Positions 18,678 to 27,683 are shown, counted from the first letter of the stretch. The stretch is 64,000 bases of DNA from an uncultured Clostridium sp. (GCA_900553695.1 USEM01000002.1:1-64000); one strand, 5' to 3'. Numbers and translations are program-made. The notes: generated from the letters alone by a model not told the origin.

Positions 18678-19532
18678 ATGATTAAATTAGTTGCTAGCGA
18701 TTTAGATGGCACTATTATTGATAAGAATAATTCTATATACGATAACAACTTTAAGGCCATCCAAGACCTAAATAAGCATAAAATGAATTTTGTAATTTGT
18801 ACTGGTAAGACATACCCTATTACTAAAAAGGTTTGCCAAAGAATAAATGCTACATATGGAATTTTTGGGAATGGTAACCAAATTATTAATTTGAAAACTG
18901 GTGAAGAGATTTATAGAAATCTGCTTTCTAGGGATATTGTTTTAAAATGCATTGATATTGCAAAAAAGCATGGATTACATGTTCACATATATACAGATAC
19001 AAATGTTATTTCTGAGGAACTATTATACTTGGATTTAAGAAATTACAAGCTACAAACAAACACAAAATCAGAAAACTCCATGGAATTTAATATTGTTGAT
19101 AATATTAAAGACTTTGTTTTAAATAATGACATTTCTGTTTGTAAATTAGTAGTTACAAGTCCTACATCAACTGAGGAAGTAAAAAATGAAATTGTAAACT
19201 CTTTAGATGTTGATGTTTCAACTATTAGAAAGTTTGGAGATTACAAGGATTTAATAATAAATAAGGAATATGAATATATTGATATTACTCCTAAAAACGT
19301 AAATAAAAATACAGCACTAGAAATTTTAGGAAATCACTTAAACATAAAAACAGATGAAATGCTTACAATTGGCGACAACTTGAATGATTTTGACATGGTC
19401 AAAAATGCTGGTGTTGGTGTTGCTGTTGCAAATGCATATGATGAGTTAAAAGCTGTAGCAAACTTTACAACTACAAACCCTGTTGAGAAGGGTGGTTTTG
19501 CAGAAGCTGTTTATAAATTCATAAAATTTTAA
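18678..19532 (+). CDS. Cof-type HAD-IIB family phosphatase
   Basis: This 284-residue protein has HAD motif I DLDGTII near the N-terminus, motif II in VICTGKTY, a C2B cap in the middle, and motif IV GDNLNDFDMVKNAG. Such enzymes dephosphorylate sugar phosphates, FMN or pyridoxal phosphate, and the substrate cannot be read here. The ATG at 18678 is 8 nt after GGAGG, so the upstream in-frame ATG is rejected. Confidence 0.9.
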   Translation: MIKLVASDLDGTIIDKNNSIYDNNFKAIQDLNKHKMNFVICTGKTYPITKKVCQRINATYGIFGNGNQIINLKTGEEIYRNLLSRDIVLKCIDIAKKHGLHVHIYTDTNVISEELLYLDLRNYKLQTNTKSENSMEFNIVDNIKDFVLNNDISVCKLVVTSPTSTEEVKNEIVNSLDVDVSTIRKFGDYKDLIINKEYEYIDITPKNVNKNTALEILGNHLNIKTDEMLTIGDNLNDFDMVKNAGVGVAVANAYDELKAVANFTTTNPVEKGGFAEAVYKFIKF

Positions 19533-19557
19533 ACCGGATATTTAAAATATCCGGTTT
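19531..19557. terminator. Bidirectional terminator
   Basis: Stem AAACCGGATATT / AATATCCGGTTT lies between two convergent genes. Confidence 0.85.
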
Positions 19558-19562
19558 ATTTT

Positions 19563-20126
19563 TTACATAAAATCTGAATATATTAATTTGTTCTTGTAAA
19601 CGATGAAAGATGCTGTATCTGTTTTATCAATTTCATCTTCATCTTTATCTTCAGGTTTTGCAAATAGTGTTATTTTTGCTTTTACGCAATATAGATCTTT
19701 TCCTAACTTTTTAACACTCTTTATCTCTTCTAGAGTCATTTTATATTTTTTGTAATCTTCTTTTATATCGTCGAATCCACTGTTTAATGATTTCTTTAAG
19801 TATTTTTTCTCATCTTTTATTTCTTCTTCATCAACTTCCTTGTAGTCTTTCATAAATTCATCATAGTCTTCTTCTGAGAAATCATCCTCATCATATTTCC
19901 AGCCCCAAGCTTCTGATCCTGCAAAGTCCATACATTTTATAACTTTTTCAGTATTCATTTTATTCATAGCTTTTATGTATCTTTTTACAGCCTTTTTAGG
20001 TCCTCCTGTAAATACTGATAAACAAACGATTACAGCAATTATAGCTACAACAATACCAACTGTTATTCCAATATGTCCTTTTACCCAATCAAAGATTTTT
20101 ACAAAAAAGTTTTTAACTTTTTCCAT
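19563..20126 (-). CDS. Single-pass membrane protein with acidic extracellular domain
   Basis: This 187-residue protein has one membrane helix (about residues 19-41, HIGITVGIVVAIIAVIVCLS). The outer domain begins PKKAVKRYIKAMNKMNTEK and is rich in Asp/Glu/Lys. That opening helix resembles small secreted NTF2-like (DUF4878-type) domains, but I cannot confirm the family. It has its own terminator. Confidence 0.55.
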   Translation of the reverse strand: MEKVKNFFVKIFDWVKGHIGITVGIVVAIIAVIVCLSVFTGGPKKAVKRYIKAMNKMNTEKVIKCMDFAGSEAWGWKYDEDDFSEEDYDEFMKDYKEVDEEEIKDEKKYLKKSLNSGFDDIKEDYKKYKMTLEEIKSVKKLGKDLYCVKAKITLFAKPEDKDEDEIDKTDTASFIVYKNKLIYSDFM

Positions 20127-20232
20127 AAATACACCCCCTTTTTATGATAATATTTTCAAATATTATGCTCATTTATTTATATCATTAAATTCGACTTTTT
20201 GCAACATTTTTAAAAAAAATGTTGCAAAAAAA

Positions 20233-20373
20233 TTAAAAGTTTATTCCCATTTTATGTGCCATTTTTCTTGCTTGTTTGGTCATTTTCTTTTTGTTTAGCA
20301 TTCCTTCATTATACATAATATATGCAGCTGTAGTTACTGCAGTTCCTATTAAAACACCTTTTACAAAATTCAT
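20233..20373 (-). CDS. Very small membrane-associated protein
   Basis: This 46-residue ORF (MNFVKGVLIGTAVTTAAY...) starts 8 nt after GGAGG. It has one N-terminal hydrophobic, Gly/Ala-rich helix and a Lys-rich tail (NKKKMTKQARKMAHKMG), the pattern of YtxH-like small proteins. It sits just downstream of the TauE-like pair. Confidence 0.6.
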   Translation of the reverse strand: MNFVKGVLIGTAVTTAAYIMYNEGMLNKKKMTKQARKMAHKMGINF

Positions 20374-20386
20374 ACATGTTCCTCCT

Positions 20387-20779
20387 TTATTTGTTTTTCT
20401 TATTATTTGTTTTATGTGTTTTTTTATACTCTTTTACCAATGAATATATTTCATAAATTGCAATACATGCAAGAAATGCACCAAATAATCTTTTTAATAG
20501 TATTACTTCCATTCTGGTAGAAATGTTTGCACCTATAATTGCGCCTACACTTCCACTTATTGCAAGGATTATACCAATTTTCCATTCTATTAATTTTGAT
20601 TTTATTGAAACTATTATTGCTGATATTGATGTTGGTACGAAAAACACCAAGTTTGTAGCTTGTGCTACATGTTGTTCAATTCCCAGAAAAACAGAAAGAA
20701 CAAGTATTAGTATTGTTCCACCACCCATACCTGTTCCACTAACAGTTCCTGAAATTAATCCTGTTAAAAATTCCCACAT
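20387..20779 (-). CDS. TauE/SafE family transporter half (C-terminal half unit)
   Basis: This 130-residue membrane protein has about four helices and the repeat signature LISGTVSGTGMGGGTILILVL. TauE/SafE proteins carry sulfite or organosulfonate-like anions and are built of two such halves. Here the halves are separate adjacent genes (this one and 20790-21137), 10 bp apart, and probably form a heterodimer. Confidence 0.85.
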   Translation of the reverse strand: MWEFLTGLISGTVSGTGMGGGTILILVLSVFLGIEQHVAQATNLVFFVPTSISAIIVSIKSKLIEWKIGIILAISGSVGAIIGANISTRMEVILLKRLFGAFLACIAIYEIYSLVKEYKKTHKTNNKKNK

Positions 20780-20789
20780 TTTGTCTCCT

Positions 20790-21137
20790 TTATGCCATTA
20801 TCATTTTTATCGATGTATATGCTAAAAATATTACAAACAAAATTCTTAATGTTTTACTAGACATTTTCTTTAAAAGTTTTGCTCCAATTATTCCTCCTAT
20901 AATTCCCCCTATTGCGCATTTTATTCCTAAATTCCAATCTATATAATCCTTTTTATAATAAAATAAGCCACTTACAACTACCATTGGAAGTATTGCAAAT
21001 ACTGATGTTGCTCTTGCTTTTGCATCTTCTAGTTTAAAAATATGAATTAATGCTGGTACAACTATCATGCCCCCTCCTGCTGCAAAAAGGCCACTTATTA
21101 CTCCTGAAATTACCCCAATTGATATCTTTTTTAACAT
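20790..21137 (-). CDS. TauE/SafE family transporter half (N-terminal half unit)
   Basis: This 115-residue membrane protein has ISGVISGLFAAGGGMIVVPAL, the glycine-rich half-repeat of TauE/SafE, then DAKARATSVFAILPMVVVSG. It is the partner of the gene just downstream and overlaps the 3' end of the upstream gene by 7 bp, so the three form one operon. Confidence 0.85.
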   Translation of the reverse strand: MLKKISIGVISGVISGLFAAGGGMIVVPALIHIFKLEDAKARATSVFAILPMVVVSGLFYYKKDYIDWNLGIKCAIGGIIGGIIGAKLLKKMSSKTLRILFVIFLAYTSIKMIMA

Positions 21138-21352
21138 CTTTTCTCCTGCTCATAACTTTTAAATTTTGCTTCTGCTGCTTTTGTTAATTCTTCATCACAT
21201 TTAAGCATTTGAATTATTATATCCCTTCTTAGTTCTTCATTTTCAATATTTCCCGCCTTATCTAAGAATTTTTGAATTTCATTCAAATATTTTTTATTGT
21301 TCTTTTTCCACTCTTCATTTATTTCCATGCTAATATTATTCTTAATTTTCAT
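21131..21352 (-). CDS. Small charged hypothetical protein
   Basis: This 73-residue protein is almost entirely helical and charged (MEINEEWKKNNKKYLNEIQK). It has no membrane segment or known motif. It overlaps the TauE half gene by 7 bp and is the first gene of that operon. Function unknown. Confidence 0.6.
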   Translation of the reverse strand: MKIKNNISMEINEEWKKNNKKYLNEIQKFLDKAGNIENEELRRDIIIQMLKCDEELTKAAEAKFKSYEQEKRC

Positions 21353-21507
21353 TTTTTTATACCCCTTTTTTGAGGTATATTATATCATTTTTTATACTGC
21401 TAGGCAACTTTTTATTACCTTTATCGTTATATTGTGTTTGTTTTATGTCATTTTTAGACAATAAATGATAAAATACACCATATTACTGTTAGAGAGGAGT
21501 TTTGTAC

Positions 21508-21717
21508 ATGATAAAATTTAAACTTTCAAATTTACTTGGAGAACATAAAATGACTCAAAAAGCTTTAGCAGATATTACACATATACGACCTGCTACAGTA
21601 TCTAAAATGTATTATGAGGAAATTAAAAGAATAGATATAAAACAATTAGATAGCCTTTGTAAGGCTTTTGATTGTGAAATTTCTGAACTTTTAGAGTATA
21701 TTCCAGATAAAAAATAA
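21508..21717 (+). CDS. Xre/Cro-type helix-turn-helix regulator
   Basis: This 69-residue single-domain HTH protein reads IKFKLSNLLGEHKMTQKALA, DITHIRPATVSKMYYEEIKR and LDSLCKAFDCEISELLEY, close to small YozG-type regulators. The ATG at 21508 has GAGAGGAG at good spacing, and the upstream TTG is too close to it. It has its own terminator. Confidence 0.88.
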   Translation: MIKFKLSNLLGEHKMTQKALADITHIRPATVSKMYYEEIKRIDIKQLDSLCKAFDCEISELLEYIPDKK

Positions 21718-21740
21718 CCGCTACTTAAAACGGTTATTTT
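21711..21740. terminator. Terminator between the HTH gene and the deacetylase gene
   Basis: Perfect stem AAAATAACCG / CGGTTATTTT between convergent genes. Confidence 0.85.
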
Positions 21741-22507
21741 TTGTATTGCATGCCATTATTGTCTATGCCATAGTTTTCTTTATAAATTAGGTCAGAAACT
21801 GTTACTAGGTTATACCCTTTGTTTTTTATATTTGTAATTATTAATTCTAAGCTATTTGCAGTATTTTCTGTGCCATTATGCATTAATATAATACTTCCAT
21901 TTTGAAGTTTTGGCTCTATTCTTTCCCACATTTGCTCTCCTGTAAGAGAATTATAATCTAAGCTATCTATAGACCATTGAATTGTTTGGTGGCTATTGTC
22001 TTTTGCTGCCTGAAGAACTGTATTGTTATATTCTCCATAAGGTCCCCTGTACAAAGTACTCGGTTTTCCTGTTATTTTCTTTATTAGCTCTGAGCATTTG
22101 TTTATTTGTTCAGCATTTTTATCATAGTCCATATTATTTACATGTGGGTGATTGTATGAATGGTTTGCAAGTTCATGTCCTGCATTATATATTTTTTTAG
22201 CCGCTTCATCGTTTTTTTCTATCCAATCTCCTACCATAAAAAACGTAACCTTTACTTGCTCTTTTTCTAGTACCTCTAAGATTTTATCAATATCATCTGC
22301 ATTCCATGCACAATTTATAGTTAAGGCAATTTTTGCTTCTTCAGTTTTTACTGAATAAATTGGAAGTTGTTTTTGAGTAGTTGAAGTTAGTATACTTGCA
22401 TCTTCTGGTGTTTTTGCAAAAAATGATGTCATTAAAAACAAAGCAAACACAGTTGAACATGCTACCAAAAATGCCATGATTTTATCCTTTTTAAAAACAA
22501 AAAACAT
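21734..22507 (-). CDS. PdaB-like sporulation polysaccharide deacetylase
   Basis: This 257-residue protein has an N-terminal membrane anchor (about 10-27) and a NodB domain. The usual TFDDGP motif is replaced by NCAWNADD, as in the PdaB branch. The metal-binding HSYNH, the RGPYGEYN loop and IILMHNG are present. Family members act on spore or cell wall glycans. The neighbourhood includes other sporulation genes. Confidence 0.85.
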   Translation of the reverse strand: MFFVFKKDKIMAFLVACSTVFALFLMTSFFAKTPEDASILTSTTQKQLPIYSVKTEEAKIALTINCAWNADDIDKILEVLEKEQVKVTFFMVGDWIEKNDEAAKKIYNAGHELANHSYNHPHVNNMDYDKNAEQINKCSELIKKITGKPSTLYRGPYGEYNNTVLQAAKDNSHQTIQWSIDSLDYNSLTGEQMWERIEPKLQNGSIILMHNGTENTANSLELIITNIKNKGYNLVTVSDLIYKENYGIDNNGMQYKK

Positions 22508-22515
22508 ACAAAGAC

Positions 22516-22562
22516 CCCCTATACCTTTGAACTATTTAAAATATATGCTTTAGGTATAGGGG
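22516..22562 (-). terminator. Hairpin terminator downstream of the RelA/SpoT-like gene
   Basis: Stem CCCCTATACCT / AGGTATAGGGG with a 25-nt loop lies after the stop of the minus-strand gene ending at 22574. Confidence 0.6.
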
Positions 22563-22573
22563 TTATGCTTCAT

Positions 22574-23506
22574 TTATGAACATTTCTCTTCGTTTTTTAA
22601 GCTTCCTAGTTTTCTTAATTTTTCAATGCTTTTACAAACTCTTGTTATCATATCTCCATTTGATGTTTCAAAAAGCTCTCCAAATTTTTCTTTTAAATCA
22701 TCTTCTGCATCATTTGTACTATCATTTGACATTGCTCTTTTTTCTTCAACAATTTCATCGTGTTCACATTCATATATAAGTCTTCCAAGGTCTAAAATAG
22801 CATCTTTATATGGTTCTTGGTTTGCTTGCAAAAACTCTTTATTTTCGGTTAATAATTTATTTAAATCTCTCTCATGCTTTTCTCTTTCTTCATCTGTAAG
22901 AGCTCTTGTATTCAATAGTGCTAGTTTATATGTAATATGTTGAACTAGGTCTCTTAAGTGGTTTATTTGTTCAAGAGGTAGCTTAATTGTGTCGTTTTTC
23001 TTTACTGAATAATATGCCGCTTGTTCAGAGATAAAGCCTTGTTTTGAACATACTCTTATTTCAATTGGCACTGCTTTTTGGTTAGGTATTAGTTTTTCTT
23101 TTGCTAAAACATTATATCCTAATGGTGGAACCCATTTTATATAAACAAGTGGAGAATATATAGTCTCTTCTGCAACAAAGTCTACATAGTCTGCATCTGG
23201 CATTAATTTTTTTAGATAATCTATTATTGGGTAAATCTCATTCTCAGTATTTGTTATAAAAGTTATACCTATGTAATCATGTGCATTATCTAAGTTCTTT
23301 TTGTTAATTCTGTATGTTCTAATAGCTGAGGCCGGATTTTTAATTCTTGCCCTATATTTAAATACATTACGTCTTTTAGCTTCCTCCTCCATTGTTTGTA
23401 AAAATTCTTGAACTTCCTTACTTTTGTGTAACATATTAATGAAGTCTACAATTATCCTTTCTTCTTCGTTTTCTGCAACCACATCCAAATTCATTTTTGT
23501 TTTCAT
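22574..23506 (-). CDS. Diverged RelA/SpoT-like nucleotidyltransferase domain protein
   Basis: This 310-residue protein reads FKYRARIKNPASAIRTYRIN, then DNAHDYIGITFITNTENEIY, which parallels the RelA/SpoT synthetase core (YR-K-K-SI-K, then DxxGxR). PIEIRVCSKQGFISEQAAYY fits the EIQIRT..AE segment. The usual Arg after IG is Thr here. The C-terminal third is charged and helical. It could be a small alarmone synthetase or an inactive relative. Confidence 0.55.
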   Translation of the reverse strand: MKTKMNLDVVAENEEERIIVDFINMLHKSKEVQEFLQTMEEEAKRRNVFKYRARIKNPASAIRTYRINKKNLDNAHDYIGITFITNTENEIYPIIDYLKKLMPDADYVDFVAEETIYSPLVYIKWVPPLGYNVLAKEKLIPNQKAVPIEIRVCSKQGFISEQAAYYSVKKNDTIKLPLEQINHLRDLVQHITYKLALLNTRALTDEEREKHERDLNKLLTENKEFLQANQEPYKDAILDLGRLIYECEHDEIVEEKRAMSNDSTNDAEDDLKEKFGELFETSNGDMITRVCKSIEKLRKLGSLKNEEKCS

Positions 23507-23550
23507 ATTACAAATCCTCCTTAAACATAGATTTTATAATAATATTTAAA

Positions 23551-23991
23551 TTATATTTGAGGCATGTCTTTTACTATATCTAAATCATACAAATTTTGTT
23601 TTTCTATATCATTAATTATTTGTTTTACAACTGCACTGCTTCTAAATTCTTTCTCATCCATATTTTTTATTTCATCAATGCTTATCCACTTTGTTTCTAA
23701 AATTTCATCTTTATCATAGCTATTTTCTTCATTTACTAAATCTGATAGAAAATGCATCATTACTATTTTAGAATCATTTGTGTTTTTTAGAAAAACTGGA
23801 AATGCCTTTTTAAGCTCTACTGTACATCCAGTTTCCTCATATGTTTCTCTTTTAGCTCCATCATATATAGCCTCATTAGGTTCAATGTGTCCTGCTGGAA
23901 ATGCCCATTTTCCATAGCATTTTTCTTTTGCTTCCTTTACCATTAAAATTTTACCATCTTTTAAAATAATTGTTCCAACTATTGTTTCCAT
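23551..23991 (-). CDS. Nudix hydrolase
   Basis: This 146-residue enzyme has a complete Nudix box, GHIEPNEAIYDGAKRETYEE TG in two adjoining parts (G-x5-E-x7-REx2EExG). It hydrolyses nucleoside diphosphate-linked compounds, and the substrate is unknown. The N-terminal beta strand is VGTIILKDGKILMVKEAKEK. It lies between the RelA/SpoT-like gene and the recoded hypothetical gene on the same strand. Confidence 0.92.
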   Translation of the reverse strand: METIVGTIILKDGKILMVKEAKEKCYGKWAFPAGHIEPNEAIYDGAKRETYEETGCTVELKKAFPVFLKNTNDSKIVMMHFLSDLVNEENSYDKDEILETKWISIDEIKNMDEKEFRSSAVVKQIINDIEKQNLYDLDIVKDMPQI

Positions 23992-24014
23992 TTCTTTCTT
24001 CTCTCCTTTTTCTA

Positions 24015-24861
24015 TTATCTTTCTTCATCTTGTGGCTTTTCCAAAAATTTTTTCTCAGCAAATCGTTGCTCTCTATTAAATTCTATTGGGAATAGCTTAT
24101 CCTTTATTATCATGCCTTGCACTCCAAAGGATTTTAATCCTTCTTGTTTCAACACTTCTTCTTTATAGTATAAAGGCATTACAATTTCTTCTAATAGCAT
24201 ATCTTTTATCCACATTGGCATTGGTGAGTATGTTTTTGGAATTTTTCCTCTTATTTCATCTGGGCTATATCCTATGTTTAATAAATGTCTTAACCTACGC
24301 CTTGCTGATTCTAAATAGTCTTCGTCTGAAATTTTCGTATAGCCATGTTCATTCATATCCTTCGGTTTAACAAATAGTGCTTCTCCCCAGTCAAACACCC
24401 AAGACTCATGGTTTTCTTTGCCTTTTGTTATGGCTCCCATGTCAAACCCTTTTCCAAGATAATCTATGTATATTTTTTTGCCTGTTTGAAAATATACATT
24501 AAATGCTCCTTGTGTCTTTATTTTTTCATGTGTACCGTCTTCTGTGTCGATGCACAAAACTACTCCATTTGGATTACTCCTCTTTACACGATTAATATAA
24601 TTTTCTACACCATCTTTTCTCATAAAGCTGCCTTCTACTCCGCAGAGTAGGTGGTGAGCCAGTTTTAGCATCTGCCCTACATGAAAAAACTTCTGGCAAC
24701 TCATTTTCAATTTTTTTAAATTCTTCAAAGCTATCTATTACAAATAGATTCTTTGTTCTACTTACCTCAGGAAGCCATCTATTCAATAAGACTGTTCCAT
24801 ATGCTTTTCCATATTGTTCAATGAACTTTTGATCTGAGGGCTTACTCATTTCATATAACAT
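24015..24861 (-). CDS. Hypothetical protein, needs a +1 shift at CGG
   Basis: The joined product is 281 residues and I do not recognise its family. The first frame (MSKPSDQKFIEQYGKAYGTV; SCRADAKTGSPPTL) stops soon after CGG at 24642-24640. Skipping the C gives CTG (C) GGA GTA and continues GVEGSFMRKDGVENYIN. The second part has alternating strands (GVVLCIDTEDGTHEKIKTQ) and an Arg-rich helix (ARRRLRHLLNIGY). The two parts share codon use, and the spacing to the histidine kinase upstream is 57 bp. Confidence 0.75.
24640..24642 (-). other. CGG +1 recoding site in the hypothetical gene
   Basis: Codon 74: ACT CTG CGG AGT is read as ACT CTG (C) GGA GTA, joining TGSPPTL to GVEGSF. Confidence 0.85.
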
Positions 24862-24918
24862 ACTATATTATATTCCTCCATTTTAAAAATAGAATTACTT
24901 TTTTTAAAAAAAATAAAT

Positions 24919-26413
24919 TTATATTAAAATTCTTTCATCTTTGTTTTGTTTTCGTATTTCTTCTGCTCTATAAGAATTTATTCTATATTCATTCTTGTTA
25001 TCAAACCTTATTTTTATAACTTTTGTGTAGTCCACATTATTCATTGGGTACTTTTCTTCTATAATTAAGCTTCCCTTTGTTTTGCTTAATGTCTCAAATG
25101 TGGTCATAAAGCCTATTCCGCTTCCGGCCTGTTTCTTTGTGTGTTGTGATTTGTTCTTTTCCCAGTTTTATAAGTGTATCAATTTCAAATTCTATTCCTG
25201 TATCATAGAAATTAATTTCATAACACCTATCTACTATGCTAATTACAACTAAAATTCTTCTATTTGTATTGTTACTGCAATTTATGGCAATAATTGCATC
25301 CTTTATATGGTCTCCAAGTAAAGTTTCTAAAGCACTTTCGCTTATTATATTTTCTACCATATAATTTAAACTTGCATTTATTTTAACATCTAAACTAATA
25401 TTACTCTTTGTGGCTTCTGTACTCATATGTTCTAACAAAGTATCTATTCCAAATATTCCGGTCTTTGGAATTGCATTTTCTTTAGTTACTTTTGTTTTCA
25501 TTTCGTTTGAATATTCTTGAGATATCCTCTTTATCTGTGCTGCAAAAGCTGTATAATCTTCACCAAATTCAGTTTTCATTTTTTCTACAAGTTCTGGCTT
25601 TGATACGATTTTACTTGAAAATTCCTCAAGTGCTTTTATTCTACTGCTATATTTATGGTTAATTGTAGCTATTGCTTTATTCTCCTCTAAGATTTCACTT
25701 ATCTTATTATCCTTCTCCTTTATCTCATTCTGCAAATCTGCCACCGTTTGCTCTTTTAGCTTCTGTTTGTAGTATTTGGTAATCTTTTTCTTAATCCAAA
25801 TGAATAGGCAAATGGCTTCAATTAATAACCCTGAAGTTAACTTTATTATAAACTCTTGTCCTTTTGAGTTGTCAAATAAAGAATATATAATTATAGTAAT
25901 TCCAATAAAACCAAATCCTATTATTCCTATACTATTAATCATTTTATCATCTTGTAAAAATTGTATTCCATTCTTTAGCCTTTTCTGTTTGAAGAAAATA
26001 TAAAGTATTAGACATTGAATAAAAACTATCAAAAATAGTGATTTTACTTCATCAGTAGCTATATTTATTTTAAAAACATTTATGATTATTGCTGTAATTA
26101 TAACACTTACTATATAAGCTAAATAGGAAATCATTAAGGCTATAAATGTGACAACAACTGAATATTTTATTTTAAATTTTGTAACAACAGTAACTATCAC
26201 GCCATTAATTAAGTATACTAGCATCATTGCTAATAGTGTTTGAATAGTCTTAGTCAATTCCACTCCCAAAATTGCTCCAAAAATACTGCAAATTATTACA
26301 GTAATTGTTTTTCCAAGATTGTTTTCTTTATAGTTTGTTATCTTTACTAATACCAAATAAGTAATACTACTTAAAAAAGCAACTTGCAATATATTGTTAA
26401 TATAATTCATCAT
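24919..26413 (-). CDS. AgrC/CitA-like GHKL sensor histidine kinase, needs a +1 shift at CGG
   Basis: The joined protein is 497 residues with about six N-terminal membrane helices (to roughly 205), a coiled coil (DLQNEIKEKDNKISEILEEN), and an H-box-like INHKYSSRIKALEEF. The GHKL ATPase domain has ALETLLGDHIKDAIIA as N-box and NFYDTGIEFEID as D-box. The glycine-rich lid is split: the zero frame reads GGC CGG AAG at 25126-25124, and skipping C gives TGGSGIGFMTTFETL, the expected G-x-GxG. The C-terminal strand is LIIEEK. It probably pairs with the Spo0A-like regulator upstream. Confidence 0.88.
25124..25126 (-). other. CGG +1 recoding site in the histidine kinase G-box
   Basis: Codon 430: GGC CGG AAG CGG is read as GGC (C) GGA AGC GGA. 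The second CGG is then out of frame and harmless. Confidence 0.9.
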
Positions 26414-26452
26414 ATAATATCACCATTTGTTTATTATAATATATTCAATAAA

Positions 26453-26488
26453 AAACGTCAAATAATGTTATCCCATTACTTGACGTTT
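26453..26488 (-). terminator. Terminator between the 17-residue peptide gene and the kinase gene
   Basis: Stem AAACGTCAA / TTGACGTTT with an A-run on the left flank. Confidence 0.65.
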
Positions 26489-26507
26489 CTATATACTATT
26501 TATATCA

Positions 26508-26561
26508 TTATTTATGCCATCCTCCCCAGTAGCCTATGAACTCCCATATTCTGTCCCACAT
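26508..26561 (-). CDS. Tiny aromatic peptide, 17 residues
   Basis: MWDRIWEFIGYWGGWHK is encoded behind a strong GGGGGTGG ribosome binding site and is framed by two hairpin terminators (26453-26488 and 26639-26664), so it looks like an independent short transcript. It has four Trp and an amphipathic pattern. It lies between a Spo0A-like regulator and an AgrC-like kinase, where a signal peptide or small membrane effector is plausible. There is no export or processing partner (such as AgrB) nearby. Confidence 0.5.
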   Translation of the reverse strand: MWDRIWEFIGYWGGWHK

Positions 26562-26638
26562 ATTTTCCACCCCCTTTACTTCAATATTTTTGGTAATTTG
26601 AATTTTTTTGCCGATGTACAAATTGTAATAATAAAATA

Positions 26639-26664
26639 CCACCTAAGGTCGAAACCTTAGGTGG
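26639..26664 (-). terminator. Hairpin upstream of the tiny peptide gene
   Basis: Perfect stem CCACCTAAGG / CCTTAGGTGG with loop TCGAAA. An AT-rich tail on the left suits minus-strand termination. Confidence 0.65.
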
Positions 26665-26699
26665 TTGTCTGGGGGAAAAAATATGCAAAAGTATGCAAA

Positions 26700-26727
26700 A
26701 AGGACCTTAGCTTTTGCTAAAGTCCTT
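26700..26727 (-). terminator. Terminator of the Spo0A-like gene
   Basis: Stem AAGGACCTTAGC / GCTAAAGTCCTT overlaps the stop codon and is followed on the minus strand by a T-run. Confidence 0.75.
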
Positions 26728-27533
26728 TATAAACTCTCTTTTATCTTATCTTTATAATAATATATGAACTCTGTTGGCGTTGGTACACCTGTTTCATAGT
26801 TTATTCTTGCTTTGTAATGCATCATTAAATCATCTATTGATGTACTTCTCCATGCATTGTTAATTGCAGTTTGCATTGCTCTGCTAACACTGCTATTACA
26901 TACTTTAAATTCATTTGCTAAATGCCTAAAAACTGTTTCTCCATCCTCTTCATTATCGTTTTGGATCAAAAACACAATTGCTTCTTCAATATATTTTCTT
27001 CCTACTAAGTGATGTGGAATTCCAACTAAATCTAGCTCTACTGTAATTTTCTCTCTTATTCTGTTTTCATGTTCTATTGGTGTTTCAGTTGTTGGTTTGC
27101 TACCTAGTTGTTCTATTTTTGTATTATACAAGCTTTCTCTAAGTGAAGTCATTGAATTGATTACCATTTCTGGGCTGTAATCACTCTGTTTCTTGTAGTA
27201 AATAAAATCAACTCCTAATTCTCGTATACGTCTGTAAATAATTTTAGATGAGACATTTGTTGTTACTACTATTAATGGCTTAAAGTCTAGTTTAATTTTT
27301 TGAAGTTTCTCTAAAAACTCTATCCCTGAGCCTTCACCATTGTGTAATTCTAAATCTAAGATTATTCCCTCTGGCATGTACATTTTTGTATATTCAATTC
27401 CTTCATAGCTAGAATTGGTAGATTTTATGAGTTTTGCATCAGCTCTGCCCTCAATATAATGCTTAAATTCATTTACTTCCACTTCGTTGTCTTCAATTAG
27501 TAATATAGGCATTGGTTTTTTAATATTTTTCAT
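26727..27533 (-). CDS. Spo0A-like response regulator
   Basis: This 268-residue protein has a receiver domain with the acidic pocket IEDNE, phospho-acceptor Asp in GIILDLELHNGEGSG and a Lys in YYKKQ. The C-terminal domain matches Spo0A_C: LVGIPHHLVGRKYIEEAI, then a helix-turn-helix (FKVCNSSVSRAMQTAINNAW) and GVPTPTEFIYYYKDKI. Spo0A controls entry into sporulation. It is not in the usual position after spoIVB, so it may be a paralogue. Its neighbours are a GHKL kinase and spoIVA. Confidence 0.85.
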   Translation of the reverse strand: MKNIKKPMPILLIEDNEVEVNEFKHYIEGRADAKLIKSTNSSYEGIEYTKMYMPEGIILDLELHNGEGSGIEFLEKLQKIKLDFKPLIVVTTNVSSKIIYRRIRELGVDFIYYKKQSDYSPEMVINSMTSLRESLYNTKIEQLGSKPTTETPIEHENRIREKITVELDLVGIPHHLVGRKYIEEAIVFLIQNDNEEDGETVFRHLANEFKVCNSSVSRAMQTAINNAWRSTSIDDLMMHYKARINYETGVPTPTEFIYYYKDKIKESL

Positions 27534-27683
27534 AGTTAATCTTACCTCCTTAGTAAACTATAGTTTGGTTTTTGAATACATTAATAATATACCACACATT
27601 TCCACAAATTTCTACAATTTTTGCATACTTTGTTTTACATTTTTATGTTTGATTTTGAAATATACTATTTATGGTGATAGAAA

